Positions 37,001-49,350 are shown, counted from the first letter of the stretch. The stretch is 64,000 nt of DNA from Triops longicaudatus (GCA_022885665.1 JAGQDJ010000031.1:806001-870000); one strand, 5' to 3'. Made by a program: numbers and translations. Notes: generated from the letters alone by a model not told the origin.

Positions 37001-39474
37001 GATGGTCTCAAGTTTTATACGGATCCGAACTATTTCTTTGAGTTATGGCGACAAGAGATGTTAAAAGACACGGAGAAGATTATGCACGACAAAGGCAAAA
37101 AGGTATTTTTCTTTTCACATTTCCTTGCATAATTGATTCTATATGAATGTTTTTTATCAATGCTGCCTTTGTAAAAGCACACGGAAGGAGCGACAGAGGT
37201 GTGGTTTTTTAAATTCTTTGGTTGTAGACTTCTTTGGCTTGAATTATTCATCCCAGATTTCTTATGATTAATGTATTCCTTTTCTGTGCTTTTGATAAAT
37301 GCACAGCCTCATCGACCACGGACGTCAGTAGATGGTAGCGGCGGCCAACGAACCAAGCGACGCGTGCGTCAGCCTAATAATACACGTGACCGGCAACGAG
37401 AAATTGCCATCCGGAAAGGCGAATATATTAGTCCGATGAATCATGGATATACCGGAGGGTCACCAGCGTTGTACCCGCCGTCGCACAATGTGGAAGGCGA
37501 GGTAAACACGCCACGCCCAGCTAGACCAAACAGCATTGAAGTCCAAAGAAATTATTACACCGAAGAACCTACTTATGCCGAACGTCCCTCGAGGCCTTCC
37601 CAAGCACAAGAACTTCGGTAAGACCTTGTTCTTTGTTTATATGCTGTTAAAAGGAAGATACAAGCACATTTCGTTTTGCTGACGTTTAGAAGATTTCGGC
37701 CGCCTTACTAAATTGCACTGAGAGCACTTGTGGTTTCCTTTCATTGGGTAAACTTTAATTGAGCGCCAAAAGCTCTAATTGGACCCAATATGCGAGTCTC
37801 ATTTTTTTGTTTAACCTCATTCATAAAAAGAGCATCCTTTTCAAGAAATTTACGTAAACTTTTGGTACGAACTATTATTAAAATTTTTCTTTGAACGCTT
37901 TGGAGTTTTTAAAGTGTTTATTTATTATTACAATTAATTCGTTTAGTAACATGGCCAGCAAAAAACGTAACCACTCTTTTTCAAATAGAAGACTTTCAAT
38001 TCCGTGATATCTTGTGTATATTTTTTTACTTTTTATATCATTTTTAAAAGCTCTAAATTCTATAACTGCAGGGAGTTTTCTAAGTTATTGCCCTCTGAAA
38101 AAGAAATCAGATCGGCAAATTTAATCGCAGTCTGTCCCACTTTTGGGGTCCTTCCGCGAAAGTCGAACGATCGGTAGCGTAAAATTGTTAGGGGAATAAA
38201 CCCATAAATCAAGTCAGTGGTGTGACTCGTGTTTGTTTCAATCGTTTTTACACAGAGGGTCGTTTCCGCCGCCGCCATATGATGATGGATATCCTCAGTA
38301 CCCGCCCCCTCCTTACTCTTCAGGTTATGGAGAAGGCAATCAAGGTACCCCGTTATCCAATTTGGGCAATCGCACCCTTCATCGGACCTCGTCGCGTCCT
38401 TCGCAACCCCCACCTGCCCCTCCAAGCGGGTAAATGACACCTTTTTATTTATTTTTTTTTTTTTCAGTTCATTTATCATTTCTGTTTGCTTGTACCTTTT
38501 TGCAGTACGTCAACGCCACAACGAATGGGAACGCCCACCCGAGTCATTGGGCTGATGAACGCACGAGAATCCTTACCACCACCGCCGCCTCCGCCACCTT
38601 TGGCAGACAACAATGTCAGCGCTTTCAACAACCATGGGCGGTTCCACCCCACGTTGTCGCCGCCTTCGCAATTCGTGTCCAACGTAGTCATTAACTCGTC
38701 ACCATTGCCGCCGCCCCCAGCGTCCCCTTTCCAAGATTACGATGAACGAGAGTCTTCGCTGGAACGAGATTTGCCTCCTCCGCCGCCTTTGCCTGAAACC
38801 GCCGCTACGCAACAAGCTTGCCCTTCGCCACCCTTAGCTCCTCCCGCTACAGTGGTACCCGTAGCCCCAGCCCCGCCCCCACCACCCCCTCCTCCTCCAC
38901 CGCCGCCCGTTCTCGCTAACGGTCCGGTGGAGGCCATGTCACCTGTTATGGTTGCCAATGGAGATTTGAAGAACAATTTGGCGCATAGTTCGTCACCGCC
39001 TAAAGGTTCTCCAGGAAGGGAAGTGGACAAGAACATAGAGCGTAGCAAATTAGGTCCCGGGGCGCCTGCGCAAGTTCTAGATGTTCGAAGTGACTTGCTG
39101 AAAGCCATCCGCGATGGTAATTTTGATTTATTCACATTCATATGAAAGTCTGGTATTTTTGTTACGCGTTTCTGTTGAAATTTATATTACTATTTTTCGC
39201 ATAATTTCGTTTTTGATGTTTGTTGAATCTTTGTCTATTAGTTTACACCTTTACTTGATTTTTTCGTCAGTTATTGAGTGTATATTTTTTGTTTTTGGCA
39301 GGTATTTCTTTGAGGAAGGTGGAAAAGGGTCAGCAAAAGGAAGTGGAGAAGTCAACAGGATTGCACGACGTAGCGTCCATTCTGGCTAGGCGTGTAGCTA
39401 TGGAATTTTCCGAATCTGAATCTTCGGATTCTGGTTCAGAGTCTGACGCGTGGGATGATGAAACTTCGGCGTAA
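34022..39474 (+). CDS. WASF: WASF/WAVE (SCAR) actin-nucleation promoting factor
   Basis: Activator of the Arp2/3 complex within the WAVE regulatory complex, downstream of Rac. Seven coding exons, 34022-34295, 34469-34622, 36988-37102, 37307-37617, 38256-38429, 38506-39116 and 39302-39474, join in frame to 603 residues. The N-terminal WAVE homology domain shows [27 protein letters not shown] and [15 protein letters not shown] basic, disordered segment follows, then two proline-rich blocks, including an almost uninterrupted polyproline run near 38873-38910. The C-terminus has a WH2 motif ([19 protein letters not shown]), a central helix ending [18 protein letters not shown], and an acidic tail with the conserved Trp (SDAWDDE). 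All VCA elements are therefore present. Intron 2 is unusually long for this locus (2.4 kb) and carries a MITE and an unrelated ORF. A single gene stands in for vertebrate WASF1-3. Confidence 0.96.
34740..34932. mobile_element. Diverged Tigger/pogo-like MITE in WASF intron 2
   Basis: The left end contains GTCTCGCTATAAC. The right end, reverse-complemented, reads CAGTAAAATATCGCTACAAC. The two are imperfect inverted repeats about 190 bp apart and resemble the ends of the elements at 6480 and 40464. No coding capacity. Confidence 0.45.
35599..36111 (+). CDS. Unrecognised ORF within WASF intron 2
   Basis: An open frame of 171 codons from ATG at 35599 (open from 35554) on the same strand as WASF. 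The predicted protein is Cys-rich at the start ([11 protein letters not shown]), then has an aromatic and acidic segment ([27 protein letters not shown]) and a Pro/Arg-rich part. Composition looks like real protein rather than random intron. An ATTGG (inverted CCAAT) box sits about 80 bases upstream of the ATG. Several CCACGCCC motifs lie inside the frame. It could be a nested gene, an alternative WASF exon or a chance frame; an opposite-strand frame also runs through much of it. I know no homologue. Confidence 0.35.
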   Translation: MSCIHCHSVTGKKSGDCGSNSCTSSGLSQENSNLPSSEHAPKCWFAGGVYFWGSLPPKQDDEWEFGLEDKVATPPVIKEPEWSDLNPKFVAFLKERFLATPTKPPRRVRPSSGLAPLPRLQDLTSISICTSQTTPLPTSGGVLCLLRRLVQSLFSCALPYQRFSHYRTFV

Positions 39475-41867
39475 GACGTTGCGCTGAATTAGAGATTAGA
39501 AATCATTGAAGCATGAAAGAAGGAAAAAAGTAAATGGATGAAATCATGTCTGCCGGTTTGCCAGCACAACGCAAGGTGCTAAGGGACGCTTTGTATAGCT
39601 TTAACGCTTATAGTCCCTCCAGCGAGCAACAATAGTTTAAACCGAAATTGCGGATTGCAAGCTTTTGTAGTAATGGAGTCTTTTCTCTGATTTGAAGTTT
39701 TTTTCTTTCCATTTTTCTTCGTACTTTTGGCTTTAAAATTTTCTTAAACGAAAGTGTCCAACCTATTCTTCCCTCCTTTTCTGCCACAGGACGAAAGAGC
39801 CAGCAGTGCATGGAATTCTTTAATCCTTTCACCCCAGAAACAACGCCCCCCCCATCTCCCCTCTCTGCTTCCTTTGTATGGCACGCTATCGGCGCCCCAT
39901 TTCTTTCGCCTGGTATATAAACGTAACAAAAGTGTATTCATTTTCGATTCCAGGATAGAGATTTTTGTTTTGTCTTGCGTGTTTGTATGTGGTGAGAAAG
40001 CTTAAGTGATGTGGGAAGTATTTTTCTCGTAATTTATCACAGTTGAAGCTGAGGTAATTGTGGGAAAAATAGTGTGAATTAGGAGCATTCTTTGTGCATT
40101 ACGAAACCTTCTTGAAGCATTACATTATGCCATAAAATAGTTCTTGCAGTTCATTTGCTGAACAAAATTACTGAGCAAACTACAGAAGTCTAATTAAGCC
40201 TTTTGAGGCTGATTTTACATTCAGTTGTTCATTCCATTGGCACATATAGCGTCATGCGCTAAGGGACGGTTTTTATACTCAACCTCAGCAAAGTTGGTGG
40301 CAGCCAAAGAGGCTGGAGTCGATACTTTTCAGTGCCTACCACACTGAAATAAACACTGAAAAAAGAACTTCGAAGTAGTCAGTTTTACGAGAAAAATATA
40401 ACTAGAATATTAGTTAATTTACTAAGTAGCTTTAATGTCATTTAAGCGGGAATCCAGTTTACTACAGTAGAATCACCTTATAACCATCTGTTGGCTTGAA
40501 GAACAGGAATTAAAATCCTTATTTTCTAGATCATTATTATTTTTTATCCAAACTCTTTGAATATCTTTATATTTCCTCCGTATGAGTGTTCGTATCAATG
40601 ACGCGAAAAATCTGTGATTTGAACGAGTGACATTTTCAGCAAACTATTTTCAAAAAATTAAATTCAACGCGTAAAGAACTGGCAACGAGCATTAACTCAC
40701 CTGAGTTGAGAAAATATAATCGATATTTCACTTATGAAATATCAGATGAGTTTTTCGTTTTTCCGTGAGATTCGTTATAACGAGATTCTACTGCACTTTC
40801 ATAATGTATAATTAATTATAATGTGACTTAAGATTACAGAATAAACAATGCATTATTTTAAGGAAAAGGTTGGTACAACCAGTTTAAACCTTGTGAAATT
40901 TGCAACACGTTCATTATCGGAAGAAAAACAGAAACTTGCCATCTGTGAAGGGTTCTACTTCGTGGTTCTTGAGAAGTTTTAAAAACTGAAAGCACACGGG
41001 TAGCTAATAGGGCTACTAAAAATAATAAATTACACATTTGCTGCGATTTCTTATAAATTTTATTTAGCTCATGCAGCGATAGATTTGATTTTCATACAAG
41101 TCACCTCTGATGCTCTCCTGTCCGTAGCGAAATAAACTCAATACCCACGAAAAAAAGGTTAGGTCTTAAGCTAGCTTCACTTTAACTAACAGAGAACAAT
41201 CTGTTTTTAAAATATTGATGTACTAGAAGAAAAAATTAGATAGCTAGTATCGGTTTCCTGAAGCCCAGAAATAAGAAAGTGAAGGTTTTGTTTACGGACA
41301 TAAAAAAAAGTTTCAAAAGAAAGGCTTCCTTCTACTACGATGTCAAGAAATCACACAGGAACTACTGAACTTTTTCAACATTTTTTATGTCTAAAGGTCT
41401 TTCGTGACCCACCTAAAAGAGTCGCCTGTCAAATATGTTTTCTGTTTAAAAAGCTAAAAAGACGGTTTTTGAAAAGAAATATTCAAAGCCGGTAAGAAAA
41501 CCAAGACTTGTGGTACCACGTGAAGTTTCTTGATACGAAATAAAAATTTATGAGGAAAAAGGATTTTAATTTTTCAATACCTTACCGGCCAACAGAGTGT
41601 ATAGTCTTTTTCATAGGCGCTAAATTTAGTTACAAAAGCTTTAAAACTTCAGAAGAAAAAGTGGACGTGATCTATGCTGCACGGTGTACAACGAACAATG
41701 GCTTTAATGCCTTTAGCTTGACATTAAAGAAATGTTTATATGAAGAGAATTCGAACCTTGTCTTTGGCGCATAACCGTCAGTCAAGCCACTACTAGTTCA
41801 TGGTAGAATGGCTTATCGTAGAAGTCGCAGTCTATAGGTAGCTTCCGAAGGTGTACGTATTCTAACC
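39475..41867. other. Intergenic region with a MITE
   Basis: No gene recognised in 2.4 kb. It holds the WASF 3' untranslated region (extent unknown; an AATAAA occurs at 40348-40353), a Tigger-like element at 40464-40794 and otherwise AT-rich sequence. A 74-codon frame at 41550-41774 lacks any recognisable feature. Confidence 0.45.
40464..40794. mobile_element. Tigger/pogo-like MITE, second clear copy
   Basis: The left end is CAGTAGAATCACCTTATAAC. The right end is the reverse complement of CAGTAGAATCTCGTTATAAC. The inverted ends enclose about 330 bp without a transposase. A TA precedes the left end; the right flank does not show a clean TA. Confidence 0.6.
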
Positions 41868-44547
41868 ATGAGGATGGTGTGTGGAGCTTACCTTGGATGC
41901 TTGTTGGGTAAGTAAGACTCCTAAGGTTACTTCATATAACAGAGCACACTTGTTACTCTATTGCAGTAACGTTGCTTTCGTTCGATTCCACGTTATCACT
42001 CGGTTGTCATTCCTGGTGGCCATGGTGCTCTTTAAATGACCCCGTTAGTACTGGTACGACGACTACGGCACGGCCGATGACTACACTTCCGGGCTCATCT
42101 TGTAACTGTTTGCTGTTCCCGTGGGTTCGTAACTCGAGAGAAAAAATTGTAACGAAGCTTATGGAAGATGCTTTCGTGAACGTTACGAACACAACAAGTG
42201 TTAAAACAAAAACTTATAGCCTAATTCTGGGGCCTTCCTTCGATTTGGTAAAGTACATCCTTTCCAAAACAAATGTCTCCACTTTGCGAGACAGCTTTGG
42301 CTTTGTTCTCAATGGCAGTCTCTTCAACAGCAGCTTTGTCACCGGCACCTCTGGTATGAAATAATTCGAAAATTAATCGATACTTATTCTTTGTAAGTCA
42401 GTAACGAGGCTAAATTTCAAATAAGCTTAGTTTCTGAACATCGCAAAGGGGCATAAAACTTGGGGAGATTCCTGGCGAGGTCGAAACTGAAAGCGTTAAA
42501 AATCTCCAGAATGATACCCCGCGAGCTTTCAGAAATTATTTTACAGTTTATAACTCTAAATTTTGCTTAACACAGGTTACCTAAAACTTACCTATCCGCT
42601 CTCAATGGCCATCAATAACTTGTACGTCTACCCACTTTCCAACACACTTCAAAGCATTGCCATAAAACACGGCATATCTATTGGCGTATACCGGGCTGGT
42701 GAAGCCTTAACCTACAGCGGAATCTGCTCAACCACCCAAGATGAACAGAATAGTACAAACAACTGGAATGTTTACCTTTTCGAACAACAGTGTCAAATAA
42801 GTATAGAAAAGCTTTTGGGCTAAATTTCAGGATAAAAGAAAAACTTATTTTTTTTTCTAAAACAGATCTATCTTATTTGATTGAATTTTCATTAAACGGC
42901 AGCTGCCTCACGTCGAAAACCGCCAATATGCAAACAGCTAGGGCTATAGAATCGACGGTAAAACAAACGTAATCAACAGGGCACGAACTAACGGTGTATT
43001 CAATATTTCGGTAATAGTTTGATGGGTACTTCTCTGGGAAAAAATTACGATACGTTCGCTCGGCTATAACAAACTTGTCGCTAGTAAATGGCCGAACCGA
43101 CATTTGCATTAGACTTTTCTTTAATTCAGGCGGGGCCATTCAGGACATAGTGGATCACCTAAAGTCAATGGATCCGATCCACTTGAACTGTTCTGATCCT
43201 TGGACTGATTCAGTTTCTTCTACATTTCGTCTCGTAAATTGTAAGTAACCGTTTGAGTCAACATCTTGGACTTTGGTCAGTTTAACATAAAAAACAAATT
43301 CTTATTAAAGGCACTTGGTACGAAAAAGTGAACGGCTCTGGAAATTGCATGCCATCTAATGGAAGTACCACCTTAGTCACCACATCAGTGTTACAGGAGA
43401 CTTCACTCGCAACGCAAACGACGGACGACCTTATTTCGACTGAAAGTACAGACTCCCAGGGCCTTTACACGATTTTATTAGATGATTCTAGTACCGAAAA
43501 TGGTAGCGCACAATACAACGCCGTGAGTAGTTCAGGCAATCTTTTTTTTAGTTTCAACAGTCTTTTTCCGAAACAAGCCCATCTTCTAAAGAAAATCCAA
43601 ATTCAGTTCGAAGTAATTTTTTGAAAAATTTTTCTTCGTCTTCTGTACAGTCTACGCCGAATTCCACGCCTGAATATTATACATCCCTCGACGTAACAAC
43701 TGGAGCTTCGCAAGCTTCTACTGTTGTCGTAAAAGTTATGAATTCTACCTTTGAGGGGGCTGAAAACCCGCCGACAACTTTGTTTACCACAGCATCGTAC
43801 CTGTTCTCCAGTAGTACTGAAAAAGCGCTTAATTCTACAATTAGTACAGCTCCAATTTCTTCGCCTTCTTCACTTACTACCGTTTCGACAGTTTCATCTG
43901 TCACTTCCGATACCACCGATCTCCTGACCACCTTGAGTCCAACTTCGCCTCCAGAAATGACTGATGCTAGTTCTTCTTACTCTTCTTTACTTACTCAGCA
44001 GCTGCTCCTAAATACAAGCTACGCTTCAAATACAACTGCTACAAAATTACTTCTGGTATATTAACGAAAGATGTATAACTAACTCAGTCATGCTGAAAGT
44101 CCTTGCTTATAGTCAACAAGAATGACAGTCGGAACCACTTCACCAATGAGTGTCAGTGCGGTGACGACTGGCCATTCCGTTAATATTACGACGCCTTTTG
44201 ATAGCGACCCATTTTTCAAAGCCGTGGTGCCTGTTGTCACAAAGAAATATAACGGTATGTATTTTAAAAGTATACCAAATTGTACCAAATTCGTGTCTCA
44301 TTTTGTAAGATGTACTTCTGCTTCGGGTTGTGGGGACGATGAGCCCAATTACTTCCCAAGAGAATTTCTACTGGATCACCATTCCTGTTTTCATAAGTAG
44401 TTCATAATAATATTAATATTTTTCACCTAAAACATTTTATGTACAGGCGCAATCATCCTAGCTATGCTTTGTCTAATATGTTTGCAAATTGACTGGCTTG
44501 CCTTTTGCGGCGAGGCAGGGAAATCTCAAAAAATTACAGAACATTAA
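41868..44547 (+). CDS. Orphan Ser/Thr-rich type I membrane glycoprotein
   Basis: Nine exons, 41868-41907, 41967-42353, 42576-42800, 42866-42957, 43144-43240, 43311-43522, 43651-44055, 44113-44254 and 44447-44547, join with consistent phases to 566 residues. The start MRMVCGAYLGCLLGVTLLSF is a plausible signal peptide formed across the first splice. A Cys- and Asn-rich N-terminal half with many N-glycosylation sequons (for example NVTNTT, NVSTL, NGSLFNSS) is followed by a mucin-like Ser/Thr region in exons 6-8. The last exon encodes a hydrophobic segment (AIILAMLCLICLQIDWLAF) and a short tail ending ITEH, suggesting one membrane span. I recognise no domain. A cell-surface or extracellular role is inferred from composition only. 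Exon 5 has two possible acceptors (before 43130 and before 43144); only the second keeps the frame. Confidence 0.75.
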
Positions 44548-44704
44548 ACGCACGGGACGGAAGCTTATTAAGCAACATTACTAAATCTTGTTACAACTTA
44601 TGGTTTGGCAATTGCAACCACACCGATCACTTTCAGTAATGCGTTAGAATTGCTCAAAAACGCGTCTCTTACACAGAATCAGATTGCTTTTCTGACTCGT
44701 AAAA

Positions 44705-44710
44705 AATAAA
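44705..44710 (+). terminator. Poly(A) signal of the orphan glycoprotein gene
   Basis: AATAAA on the plus strand 158 bases after the stop codon at 44547, in an A-rich context. The spacing is normal for a short 3' untranslated region. Confidence 0.5.
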
Positions 44711-45819
44711 AAATTTAAGCTTGATAAATCTTGGTTACGAAATTAGTAAGAAATACGACCTCTTGAAGGTGTTATGAAACAATTGCATACCTGTGTGTGA
44801 TTAGTGTCTGTACTGTTTGTTTGCTGTATTGTGAGAGCCCCAGACTTTTGACACCACGAAATGAAAACAGTTCCAGTTATTCACGCTGACTCACTCGCAA
44901 GATTTTGCAAGCTTCGATAAAAGTATATCAAGCAATTATCGCGAAAATAAATATCAAAAGTAAATGACACGATCTGCCTACCCGAAAAAAAAATCTCGAA
45001 AGAGCAATTAGAGTTTTCTTACAGCATAGAACCATTCTTGATCGTAACATTTTGAGTAGAAACTTTTGACCTACCACATATACGTAACACGATGAAGGAT
45101 CTCTTGGTTCTATCACGATATTCTGTTTTGTAAATATTGTTGCTTGAATTTGAAAGTTTTGACATAATAAAGAAAAAAAGGTAGTAACGGTTTCTCAGCA
45201 AATAACTGGCTTTCTTCTAGCGGTTCGGCCTGTTCTCATCAGGCAAGTTTTCAACGCTTTGAGGGGTTAAATAGGCGTTTAACTTGTCTAGACGACTTTT
45301 GAGATCCATACTAATTGGTGCCTCGTGAAGTGGAATCAGCAACTGTTGATTCTGGTTTACTCCTATTAAGAGTCTGCTTCTTCTGGAATCGTTGACGCAA
45401 AATGAGGCACGCACCATGATATCCTTTTTAGTTCAACCAACCTCATACATCATTTCGTCTTTATTTACCTGACGCTAAAAATTTTCTATTTGGGTTTAAC
45501 TGAACAGCACAATTGAGTTGTAGTGGAATTCTAATTGGCTGTTTAAGCTGGTTTCGTACTACCTGGACAAGGATATTCCTAAAGGAATTTGATATGGCTT
45601 TAAACAATCTTTTTTGCCCAAAAAATTTATGGGAAATTGTAAATGGTCTGCATTTATTAATAAATATTTCAGATACAAAACCTACTTATGATGCGAGTTA
45701 ATCTTTAAGATTTGTAACTAACGCTATTTCTCTTCATTCACTTCAAGAGCATAGCAAGTACTTGTAGCACAGGTGACACTGTTTTACGAAATTAAATGTT
45801 CTTCTTTCTTTGCGCGTAA

Positions 45820-46001
45820 CAGTTATCCTGCGAAAATTTTTTCGACCGTTCGCAAATTTCGTTCTTGTTATCCCAGTACAAGCCTCAAGGCCGGTGAAAC
45901 GTTTGAGGTTCTCTGTTGACACATTTGATGAACTGAAGAAATACAAACACGGTATTAAAGAAAAAGATGTGAAAAAATGCTTCGTTTTCACTTTGTCGCA
46001 A
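45820..46001 (-). pseudogene. Decayed second chitin-binding (type 2) domain
   Basis: Downstream of the intact domain, the minus strand still encodes its diagnostic pieces: HPDCDK ending at a GT donor near 45986, then after a CTTCAG acceptor FIKCVNREPQTF, then GLYWDNKNEIC and a final Cys in SQDNC. These line up one for one with HPYCNK, YIWCINGKKTIQ, GLYWNYKLKRC and DHC of the intact domain. Between the pieces are a frameshift (just before HPDC) and an in-frame TGA directly before GLYW, and the fourth Cys is lost. The upstream gene now stops at 46002 inside this domain. Confidence 0.7.
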
Positions 46002-47324
46002 TCAGGATGAGAGTGGGAAGTCATTCTCGCTGCAGTCCCTGCAAGGAACGGGGGTCGTCTTATATAAGGTAGTAACGGAGACGACCGCGGGAGGAATCTT
46101 GCAATGGTCTTTGGGAACGCGATTTGGCCAACCGCATCTCTTCAACTTATAATTCCAGTACAAGCCATCGTTGCAAGTTTGAATTGTTTTCTTGCCGTTA
46201 ATACACCATATGTACTAAGATGTATTCATCGAATTTTTCTTCTTTTAATAAGAGCTTTTTTGGCATTACTTTGTTACAGTAGGGGTGAGGCCATAATTCA
46301 ATATCCGAATTGCAGTCCACAGGTGTATTGGGGTCCAAATCAGGCCTTGGTCGCCTCGTAGTTGTTGTAGGTCTAGGCTGGTTTGTGGTGGAACTTGGCC
46401 AAGTAAAATTCGGCCTTATAGTGGAACGTGAAGTAATTGGTGCTGCAGGTACAGCGGGCTGTTTAGACGGATCTATAGTTGGCAGATGTTTTGTTGTAAT
46501 TGCCGTTTTTCTCTTTTTTACTCACATCTGATATGCTCTCGTCAGCATTTGCGGAAGTGTCGTTAGATAGCTCGATAGAAACAGAAGTGGTCCGTTTCTT
46601 CAAGGCGGAGATTATAATATCTTCTACCTTATTTATCGTTAGCGAATCGATAGGATCAGCAATTCGGATTACCTGTGTGAATAATGAAAACATGGTTAAA
46701 GCCACTAAGAGGTGAGGCCTACTTTTAGCTTTATGTATTAGATGCACTAAGAGCTCATTGGACTATTACCACTACTGGAGTTCGTTGACGAAGCGAGAGG
46801 ATTAGTTTTCCGTTTGAGGATTACGCTGAGTATTCTGATTAACCTTGTTGGGTAGGTTTTAGACTTCGGTCAACACACCTGAAGAGCAACTACTATACTA
46901 ATACTATTTATTAAGATAAATGATAGCAGTCTAATGGTTTCTAACTATAAAAGTAGCCTAATCTTGATGCTCTCTCGCCTTCAAGGCCGAATATTAAAGC
47001 AAGTTTACTTTGCCATCGCGTTGTATAATTTTAAAATTGAATGAAAAAGCGATAGTTTTATTATACAGGCGTTATATGTGCTGTTTTTGGCACAACGTAA
47101 TTGATATCAATATTTTCAGAAGGAAACATGACATTTGTATAAAAAGATTAAATCTTACGTTTAGCTACTTTTTTCTACTTAATAGATAACTTACCTAACT
47201 AATTGCACGAAATAGAACACCAAGTAATTAAAAATTGTCTATTTACCTTGTGGAGCTCAGCATTGTAGGCTTCGTTTGCTGCGACTAAAATGAACACAAC
47301 AAGTACCGTAAGTAGCTTTTTCAT
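46002..47324 (-). CDS. Secreted protein with one peritrophin-type chitin-binding domain
   Basis: Four exons on the minus strand, 47247-47324, 46526-46672, 46270-46458 and 46002-46214, join in frame to 208 residues. The first exon encodes a clean signal peptide (MKKLLTVLVVFILVAANEAY). The second is charged and Ser/Asn-rich. The third is a Pro/Thr linker (TTTTRRPRP) likely to be O-glycosylated. A type 2 chitin-binding (CBM14/Peritrophin-A) domain spans exons 3-4 with all six cysteines: VDC, HPYC, YIWC, IQTC, KRC and DHC, and the signature GLYWN. Its two internal introns are 55 and 67 bases. The protein ends within a decayed second domain. A role in binding chitin outside the cell follows from the family; the partner is unknown. 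Confidence 0.82.
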
Positions 47325-49350
47325 GCTGCAAGTTTGACTTGCTTCTGTCGTCCGGAAGCGCAACTTACGGTAACTAAAGGCAAGAAGAGTCCAGCCGTGC
47401 CTTTATATATTGCCAAAACCTTGACCTTCAGCTGTTCTCTGTAAAAATTTATCGTCATCTGACGGTGAGTAAAAATAGTCCGGGCCATGAAATTGAGATG
47501 CAAGAGGTTAATGAGCTGTCTGCGCATATGTACTAGTTTGACAACTTAAGTAACGCATCCTTTTAGCACACTTTTTTTTCACACACACACAAAAAAATGT
47601 TTTGGGAGAGTAGTCGTTCTCAGTAACCTATAATATAGGTAACAGGGCTTAGGGTAAGGCTGATTCAAGGCGTCTTTGAAATTGGTTGCATTAACTCACT
47701 AAGCGCATGAAAGTGACGTTCGTATGAACATGCAGCCTGCGATAGCCATAAAATTTGCAAAAGGTTGCCGCACATGAGTTTCGAATTAAACACGCATTAT
47801 TTCCAGATTTCACATGAAATACTTGAACGTTGCGTAGATTCCGATAGTCAACAACCGGACATTTAGGTGATAATAGATTCTTTGTACGGAAAAGAATATC
47901 ACTTAGAGACTCTTGATTTGTTTTTGGTTATCGATATCACCATTCGAGAAGACAAGTTCAGGGGAACGAGTTCCGTGCATAGAGCAACAAATATTTTGTC
48001 TACTTGGTTCATGTACAGTGGCCTGCACTTTTACGTTGTATTCCTCCTTTTTTTCTAAATTTGTTCAAGTTTTTCCACCGAACGTCTCGTTAGTTTTAAG
48101 GTAAAAAAAAAAAAAGAAATGTGGAGCCCTACCAACAGAAACAATATTCTATTAAACAGAAATCTTCTTTTATGTAAGTTATAGAGTTTCTATTTTTGAA
48201 TGAGAAACTTGTTTTCCTAAGTGCTTCCTTGGGTCATGGCCGATGCAGGACAATGATAAAATAGCAGGCCCGTAGCCAGGGTGGTTAGGGGGTTACACCC
48301 ACCACCCTCCCCCGAAATTTTGATTTTATAACGGCGAACATAGGCGAAACCGAAGTGTCCAATAAAACTGCACATTGAACTCCCCCTCAAGCCAAAATCA
48401 TGGCTGTGAGCCTGCAAAATAAAGTTAATTCTAGCAGTAGGCCTACTGATCAACGGAGTTACCAAGTTCAAATACTTCGGATTACCCTACGAAATCAAAT
48501 GGCGTTTTCTGTCAGGAAGTTTAGAAAATGAATATAACAGCACGTTGGAGATAAGCTATCGGTGGCTACTTTCTCATTTTGTTAATTTTCTTGTTATAGT
48601 CTTTCGCTTAAACAAAATAAACCAAAATCTTTTCGATTATTTTTTTCGCACTACACTACACTTGCTTTCTTAGACCAGTAAAGCCGCAATTACGCAGTCG
48701 CATTTATATGGTTCTGTCTTGTTCACTGGTAAGAGTTCATTACGTTCTACATTTGCCACTTGCAAGTATCTTGGGAGCTGTCGGGTCAAGGGCGACTGGC
48801 TTGCCAGCAGGCCATGCGTAAATTCCAAGACCGGACCAGCTAAACCCTTTGAATTATTAGTACTAAGAAAACCCCGGCCAAAAAAGGTATTTTCCTGCCC
48901 CCGCCCATCCGGCATTTGCCACAGTGCCACAATGGCCAGCCCGGCCGTGTTTCGTTTGTTTTTTATTTATGTTTAGGTATGTTATATATTTATTAATTAT
49001 GGTTACAACAGTCCTGAGTCTTCTTTATGAAGTCCATGTCCGACGTTAGCCTTTCAATACGTACACCTGCGTCGCTACTGTAGTCATGATAGCTTTGAAA
49101 ATGTGGAGCTGTCCTACATTTCAGTTTCAAATCTTGCGCTGGCTCCTAATGGTAGCATTTCAGGAAAACTACAAAGGGGTGGGGTCGCAACTCTGCAACT
49201 TTATTTATATTCCAGCTTGAAGATCTCTGTTCACTGCACGTCACTTCTTGGCCTTATTTTCTTTTAAATACCTTCCTCGGTATGCATTAAAGGATAAATC
49301 AAGGTGACCCGTGTTTTATTTTAAGTAGGGAAAACCTCCGCCTCAAGGAG
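47325..49350. other. Intergenic region with dispersed repeats
   Basis: Two kilobases without a recognised gene, between divergent start codons of the chitin-binding protein and PHKA. A C-rich repeat fragment (about 48262-48330, with CCGTAGCCAGGGTGG) resembles one near 7485-7530 in inverse orientation, and a repeat copy lies at 48790-48952. CA-rich simple sequence occurs near 47580. Confidence 0.45.
48790..48952. repeat. Dispersed repeat, copy 2
   Basis: Matches 15494-15655 along its whole length with substitutions and small gaps. Identical anchors are GACTGGCTTGCCAGC, ATTAGTACTAAGAAA and GGCATTTGCCACA. Two copies 33 kb apart in unrelated intergenic regions show that this is an interspersed element of unknown type. 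Confidence 0.7.

Larger units (their letters stand above)
44548..46001. other. Gap between the glycoprotein and chitin-binding genes
   Basis: It contains the glycoprotein 3' end and, on the minus strand at about 45820-46001, the remains of a second chitin-binding domain described separately. A 66-codon minus-strand frame at 45217-45417, preceded by an acceptor-like AG, could be a terminal exon of something but matches nothing I know. Confidence 0.35.

Noticed and set aside
38737..39141. Gly-rich minus-strand frame across the WASF proline region
   Set aside because: Mirror image of the polyproline codons on the coding strand.
45217..45417. 66-codon minus-strand frame (MVRASFCVNDSRRS...)
   Set aside because: Plausible composition and an AG just upstream, but no second exon, homologue or poly(A) support.
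45810..46010. Plus-strand frame containing VLVIPVQASRPVKRL
   Set aside because: It is the antisense of the decayed chitin-binding domain; the similar LIIPVQA string at 46150 is antisense of the intact domain's GLYWNY, which explains the resemblance.
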